Part shown: in pieces, positions 35,291 through 64,000 of the stretch
Position numbering within the stretch: position 1 is the stretch's first letter
Layout of the letters: every line of letters begins with the position of its first letter
Translations under genes and position numbers: made by a program
Notes under the pieces: generated by a model
Databases searched by the model: none
What the model saw: the letters and a program-made list of their open reading frames with translations, nothing else
Told to the model about the DNA's origin: nothing
DNA from: Pycnopodia helianthoides
Taxonomy: Eukaryota; Echinodermata; Asteroidea; Forcipulatida; Asteriidae
Direction: 5' to 3'
NCBI GenBank assembly: GCA_032158295.1
Contig: CM063246.1
Location: 17,829,168 to 17,893,167 of the forward strand
DNA length: 64,000 nucleotides

Positions 35291-35296
35291 AATAAA
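35291..35296 (+). terminator. Candidate polyadenylation signal of CCNDBP1
   Basis: AATAAA 290 bases after the CCNDBP1 stop codon, the first good hexamer downstream on the plus strand. No transcript evidence. Confidence 0.4.
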
Positions 35297-35821
35297 TAAC
35301 CTGAAATGTCTATTAATGCCCACAACATGTGGACATGTAGGTCGGCCCTTGTCTTCATCCTATTTTGGGGGGATATCGTGTATAGAACCATCTCAGCTCC
35401 TTGGGGTGGGGGTATGAAACCAAGTATGTAGCAAATCAAGCTTATCAATCAAAATTCATCTGTGCTTTCAGAGGTTCCCATTTACTCCTGGTTAAAGGGA
35501 AGCAATTATGGTGAAGTGTTTTGCTCAAGGACACAACTGTCATGATAAAGGATTCAAAACCACATTCTGATGGCTTGGCCATCAGAGCTTTGGTCCTGTG
35601 CGCTTCACGCTAAATCGATCGTTTCGCCAGACTACCATCCATTAGAACCGTTAATAAAAACATGAGCCAAGCATTTGATGTGAAAATAGTGAGACTACAT
35701 ATTAACCTTTATTACGTGGAATGTTATGTGCATTGCAAATTACCTAAAATTTTCAGTATTACATACTGAGGCATTCGAGCTTCAAGACCAACACGTATAA
35801 CAAACCTGAATAGACACAATC

Positions 35822-36020
35822 GGCAACCGGAGTCATGCGACTCGTAGTGGGTATACAATCTAAACAAACCAAGCAAGCGACAAAAGTGTGCATAAAAAAG
35901 CATGGCTGCTTCTGCCGTAAGGTGAGAAGCAGAAATGCTTTTCCATGCACACAACGTGTTGCTTGCTTAGTTTGTTTTCATTTTATACCCACTACGAGTC
36001 ACGTGACTCCGGTCGCCGAT
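35822..36020. mobile_element. Long palindromic MITE
   Basis: Arms of about 75 bases pair: CCGGAGTCATGCGACTCGTA, GTGGGTATA... against ...TATACCCAC, TACGAGTCACGTGACTCCGG; inner AAGCAAGC / GCTTGCTT also pair. Noncoding. Confidence 0.8.
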
Positions 36021-36574
36021 TGTTGCCATTGGCGTCCTAAACTCCAACACATGTTAATGTGGTGGTCTAGCCGCAGCCACAACAGTAGCCAGTAATTCGG
36101 AAACGGCCCTAGAATTGCACTGACTTTGTTTTCATGATGAAATAAATGTTCCCTTACAAATACAATAACAAGTACATGTGTGAGTTTTACATCTTTGATT
36201 ACGTGCACGCTTTCACTGTTTGACCTCAGCAATGGCAGCCTTCGCAAAGGGTCTAATTAGTCTTCACTGAGCAGAAGAAATGAAAAAGTTGCAAATCCTT
36301 GGTTTGTATTTTGAGAGTTAAAATAAATTCATCTAGCCTTGTGGGAGAAATTGCACAAAAGAAGGTTTTCCACTTATTTGTCCCATTGATAATTAAAAAA
36401 AGGATGATTTACTGCACGCAGTTTAACCAGTTCGCTTCGGGATTTTGAAAACCCTTTTTTTCAGGATTATTTTCAGTCAAAAATTGAGCCATTAATAATT
36501 TGTATTGTCCTGGTGGAGGGATCAATGCAGTATAATCAAACTTTACAAAATTTCGGCTGGTATGTGAAAGGAAC

Positions 36575-36770
36575 AGGGCACAATTTCATAGAGCTGCTTA
36601 AGCAGAAAACATTGCTTAATAATTGTCTGCTAAGCAGAAAGGAGCATGATACCAGTCACAAATTGTTGATGTGACATGGTGGTTTGGCTGGTAACCTTAT
36701 TCTGGTAAGCATAATTTTGATGTGCTTAGCTGCTTTTTGTGCTTGAGCAGCTCTATGAAATTGGGCACTG
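36575..36770. mobile_element. GGGCCCAATTTCAT-family element
   Basis: Ends GGGCACAATTTCATAGAGCT and AGCTCTATGAAATTGGGCAC, with GCTTAAGCAG inside each. Confidence 0.8.
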
Positions 36771-39700
36771 GTCTTTGATGAAGGCATGCATTAGGCACAA
36801 ATCCACCTTAAGGGTTAACCCGTTTGCAGTGCCTTTTGCTCGGGCCACAAAACCATGACCCCATAGACTCTGTGAAACAGTTACACGCAATCAGCTACAG
36901 TGTCTCACCACCACAGAAACTCAAAGGCAAGTTTCTAAGACCGCCGCTGTGTGTCGTGTAAGAGTTTTTGCCTGAGTCTTCCGAAATGAACTGGTTAAAA
37001 CAGTTTCCAACACTAGCCTACTCCAACAGATATCTCCTAGTTATAATTCTGCACCCAAAACCATATTAAAACGAGGCACTTCTTATACAATTGGTTTTTT
37101 TTTTTTTAAAGTTAGTCATACATTAATATACAAATATACAGTGCTGTAAAAGTTTGGTCTAAAATAGTATTCGATAGGTAATTGTTTCACTCTTGGATAA
37201 ATATAACAAAGAAGGAAAACTTTTTTTGCCAAATTGAAAGTACTTGATATGATAAAGATATGATAAATTCCTGTGTCAATAAAAATGAATATAATGTTAC
37301 ACATTTGAAGGTAAAATAGTTAACAATCTCCAAACAAAAGCAAACATTTGTTTATTTGTCTCTACAAGCCGTTGAATAAGATGAGCTCTGGATATTTTAT
37401 AACGACTCCGATACAACCCTCTTTGTTCCCTTCATTGCACATAAAAAGTAACTGCCTAATATCACACCTCATAAATAACTAGTTAGCAATTCAACACAAG
37501 ACATCGTCAAACGGCCGTTATGTGCCATACTACTAATATTGCAGACTTTCACTTTTGTGTAAATACGACAATGACTACTTGCACTTCCTCATTTTGTTGT
37601 TCGTTGTGTACTCTTTGGTCACACACCCAATTGTGTAAACAACTGCAATCGGGACACTCCTATTGTCCCTCTTTTGTTTGTACTTTTTGGCAACAGCTCC
37701 CATTGGTTTTGTACAAAATTTCCAACTGAGGACCTTTACCCAACCGGGGACCTGTGATTGTCCTCTTTTGTTATAGGTACCCGGTTTGAATGTGTATACC
37801 TACCCACACACACGCACACACACACAGTAGTTACAGGGTACTGCCATTGTTCTATTATTCCCTTTTCTAAAGAAATCCTCCGTGCCGGGAGCACTAGAAC
37901 AAAGAAAACCTTGTGAGGTTAGCATTGCTTCATTTTGTAAAGTACCCTATAGTTGGCTTGTTAAGGGAATACTTCCTTGCCAACTCGTGTACTATACATT
38001 CAACTTATAATATACATTAGCCTAACAATTACTGAAAACATGGTTTTAACTTACGGTCAGCCATAACATTAGACACTTATAGTAAACATATAATATTTAG
38101 CCCTTCAAAAATACCCATATATCTTTATAAATAAACATTTACAAGTGGCTGAACTTATGTCACTATTTTTTACTGTTTTACACCACGGAGAATGTACTGA
38201 AGAGTTTTTCTTCTTCTGTAAGTTGCACAATGAAACATATCCAAATATCAACAGTGGAAGTGGATTTTAAAAATTAAACAATAGCTTTAGTAGTTACTCA
38301 AAACTTTGCATGGTGGAGAATTCTATCTAGTTAGGTTTGCGGTCACACCATTTATAGAAATCTCTCGTGTGAGTTGTGGCAGTTCTGTGCGTACTCCACT
38401 TTACTAGGCATTCTTCGCTCACACAGCTAGAGCAGAAATTTGGCGTGTACAGTAAGCGGTGAACGGTAATCGCAAAGCGCAGAATTTGGTGGTATGCAGG
38501 CCATGAAATTGGGCCCAGTTTGCTGTAAAGGAAAAACCTTCCGAAGAGGATTAGAGCAAACTGATCGCAATGTCGTGTTGTTACATCACTAGTTCTTTTC
38601 AGAACCACCACAGTTCATAAGAGAGATTTCATGTACCGGTACATGGTTGATACTGCAAGCCCAAAGATTATAGAGTGGCGAAGGCTCAAGATGGGGAACT
38701 CGTGCTAAAATGTGCACTGGACGGCTGGACGCCATTTCAGCAAGCAACTCTTTTGGTGCAACAATAGATAAAATATGTATCTAGTCTTAGGCAAGTATGC
38801 ACACGCAAAAGCAAAATTCCTTGTCAACTAATTTACAATACATTCAGCCTTATACTTGCATGAGAAAAAAATGCTGTTATGAGCTACCAAATATTTGGTC
38901 ATTAGACCTGGGCGCTACAGCAAAATTCCATTTGTCCCACAGCAATTCCTTTTTTACTAATAATTTGAAGTGCTGTGCTATTCTTTATTTTATTTTGGTA
39001 TGGACGACTTTCTGTAAATCTCAAAGCTTGTAGATATTATAGAATTCTTGTTAATCTTAAATCTTCAAATATTTTTTTAATTAAAATTTATCTTTGTCTC
39101 ATTTGTTCATTTTAGCTGTTAAGTTTGTTACTATTACTATTACTAATTTCTGTTGTCCACAGTGTTCAAATCGAGGCCATTTTGAATTCCCCCTGTGTGG
39201 GATTTTTGTCTTCTATCTATAAATGGATCGCCAGCAAAGAAATATTGGCTGATACTGGATTCGAACCTGCTATACCTCTAAAAAAAAAATCAAAAAAAGT
39301 CTTAACATATAATTATGTATAAATTTAGTAAAGAGGTGGCTTCAGCTTTCGATCCAAACCGGACCTTTGTCAGACAGGCATGGACAAAATACAAATATTA
39401 AAAACACATACATTTATAGGGAAAAGGGAAAGCAAACGATGATCGGAATTGGAATACCAAGGTAGCCAATAGACACCGATTACCAATCAGAGTACTTTGT
39501 CTGTGTAAATATAAAGAACTTCTCTAATACAATAAATACAATCACACACTGGAGTAAACTTTCAAAATTCTTTTCCATGATGAAAAAACACACATATATA
39601 GCCTGTAGGCCTTAATACATTTAATTGCAGAGTGACAAATTGATATTGGTTAAAAATATATCTCATACTTGTTAAAACATGGATTCAAAATATTCCTCAG

Positions 39701-40109
39701 TATTTAGTTCTTTGTTCTTATTGAATGAAAGCACTTATAATGTAATTTACCTGCGGTAATATTTTGTACATAACACAACCTGATATTTAAAATATATATT
39801 TTTTTCCCCCATAATCTATGTTACATCAAAGGGCATATTAAGATTACATTTAAGATGACAAACGGTGCATATTACATAAAATTTAAAAAAACGGTGCAGC
39901 ATAAATCCTTATGCACTAGTTTTCAAGAGACACAAACCTCATTTCCCATATAGAATTGTTTAAATTTTGTTAATGTATACATAGTACAAAACATCCAGTT
40001 GCTTTACAATATAGTTTAATAAGTGTTGTACCCTGTTATCAATTTTTATATTTTCAGATGGGTAAAATATTCCTAGTTGACCATTACCCTGTTATAACTG
40101 AAAAATTAA

Positions 40110-40222
40110 GGCTGTATCTGACTAGGCGGCTACAGCTACAACTACGACCGTTGCTAAGGACGTCCTATACTTCAACAGATCCAGCCATAGCCGTAGCCAT
40201 AGCCGCCAATTTGGACACAGAC
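40110..40222. mobile_element. MITE family F, copy 2
   Basis: GGCTGTATCTGACTAGGCGG to CCGCCAATTTGGACACAGAC, inverted ends, shares TAAGGACGTCCTATACTTCA with the copy at 27761. Confidence 0.75.
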
Positions 40223-40425
40223 CAATTCTTTATGTTTACATAGATTTATAAATAATCAAAAATATCCAAGTGGGTTACTCGTATCGTATAGCGTTTGTTA
40301 ATACCCTTATACCATGTTATCAATAAAAAAAAAGTTGAAATTAGATGGGCAGATGTTTCCAGATGGGTGAACATTCTGAATTGGGTGTTATGTACACACC
40401 CTGCCACCACCCAAATAGGTGCTTC

Positions 40426-63097
<22,672 letters not shown>

Positions 63098-64000
63098 CTG
63101 TATATTATATTGAGTGCATTTGTCAATTATTACACAAGTGCGGAGTTGAGTACTGGAAAAAAATATAGTGCAAACTGCTTTCCATGTATAATGAGTTTGG
63201 AGGCCAATTTGGATACGGGATATCCCTATGGGACACTAATAACGAATTAATTTATCAAGCAGGAATTTTAGAAAAATTAATCATGTAAACTCAACTGTAA
63301 TTTTTAATGTGCTGGGCTACTTTTTGTGCTTAAGCAGCTCCATGAAATTTGGACCACAGCTAGGGTTCCTGAATATGCGTTTATTTTCTTAAATGGTTAA
63401 ACGGAACTAGTGACTTCCGTTTAACCTCTTTACCGATTCCAATCCGAACTATGAGCCAATCTGTCAAAGAAGCAATAATGTCAACACACTTTCCCTGAAC
63501 GTCCAGGATTAAAAACAAAACACTATTTACAGTCACAAACCACAGGTGTGGCGGCGTACAAAGCAAAGTGTATCCCAAGTTGTAGGGGATTGAAATAATG
63601 TATTACCACCAACAAAAGGGATGTCAATCATTCTCCATGAATAGCATCTGGGGCTAATCTTTTCAAGAAAAAAGGAAGGTCCCAATTTTCTAAATATTAT
63701 TTTTACTGTCTGCTTCGTTTAAACCAGTAAAAGTCAATTTGGAAACAGATTTTAACATTGTTTTACAGTTAAACAGTTAACCAGTAAAACCTCCCAACCA
63801 TACCCACAGCTCCATGCAGGCAATTTCCAAGATGCTAACAAAATTAATTTTAAAATAAATAATGTTCACATAACATTCTTGTACATTGTGAGACAGAGTT
63901 GATAAAATGTTTCTTAAGCTACTGAAGTGTGTTCCTGTTGCATTTTCTGCATAATGCAGTTGATTGCCTCCAAGCTGCCTGTAAGAATTTGCCTCCAAGC
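63098..64000. other. Upstream ABCA intron to the right edge
   Basis: No further exon could be supported before the window ends. A minus-strand ORF at 63998-63777 does not resemble the ABCA extracellular domain. A partial GGGCCCAATTTCAT-type end lies near 63320-63355. Confidence 0.5.

Larger units (their letters stand above)
35002..40425. other. Intergenic region between CCNDBP1 and the ABCA gene
   Basis: The two genes are tail to tail. I see no exon here. It holds a SINE remnant (about 35360-35630, minus), a long palindromic element (35822-36020), a GGGCCCAATTTCAT-type element (36575-36770) and AT-rich unique sequence. A MITE F copy lies at 40110-40222, about 200 bases after the ABCA stop. 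Confidence 0.6.

Noticed and set aside
63777..63998. Minus-strand ORF as a further upstream ABCA exon
   Set aside because: No similarity to ABCA extracellular or membrane domains, and I could not find splice borders in phase with exon 63097-62924.

Overview
The window looks like nuclear DNA of a marine deuterostome, most likely an echinoderm (a sea star is my best guess). The reasons are a low-GC genome, small exons with canonical GT/AG introns, genes that align best with animal families, and a very dense load of short inverted-repeat elements and tRNA-derived SINEs of a kind I associate with echinoderm genomes. The species call is an inference. I see no prokaryotic features, CRISPR array, operon or virus.

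Three genes can be reconstructed exon by exon, with splice phases that agree. (1) EIF2AK1 (HRI), an eIF2-alpha kinase, lies on the minus strand from 29567 down to 11220 in 13 exons; it runs from an N-terminal helical region to the C-terminal coiled coil. Its large exon 7, the kinase insert, cannot be read in one frame. (2) CCNDBP1 (GCIP), cyclin-D1-binding protein 1, lies on the plus strand at 29850-35001 in 7 exons, is intact and encodes 345 residues. Its start codon is 282 bp from that of EIF2AK1, so the two genes are head to head and probably share a promoter. (3) The 3' half of a full-size ABCA transporter (ABCA1/4/7/12 group) lies on the minus strand from 63097 to 40426 in 20 exons. It encodes the second extracellular domain, second membrane domain, second ATPase and C-terminus; the 5' half lies beyond the right edge. 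A weak candidate first exon with a signal-peptide-like start lies at 1264-1174, reading off the left edge.

Layout: 1-11 kb is gene-poor and rich in MITEs, palindromes and simple repeats. 11.2-29.6 kb is EIF2AK1, with introns full of SINEs, MITEs, a decayed Tc1/mariner-like copy and long hairpins. 29.6-35 kb is the shared promoter and CCNDBP1. 35-40.4 kb is intergenic. 40.4-64 kb is the ABCA gene, whose introns hold SINEs, several minisatellites, a LINE reverse-transcriptase remnant and many MITEs.

The genes do not form one pathway: HRI controls translation under stress, CCNDBP1 is a cell-cycle and transcription regulator, and ABCA is a lipid transporter. I did not find a new multi-gene system. 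The most interesting signals are the loss of the known haem-ligand residues in HRI, a cluster of frame changes confined to one HRI exon, MITEs sitting at two splice donors, a large set of TTAA-flanked MITE families with nested insertions, and a CCNDBP1 intronic repeat that resembles the preceding exon.
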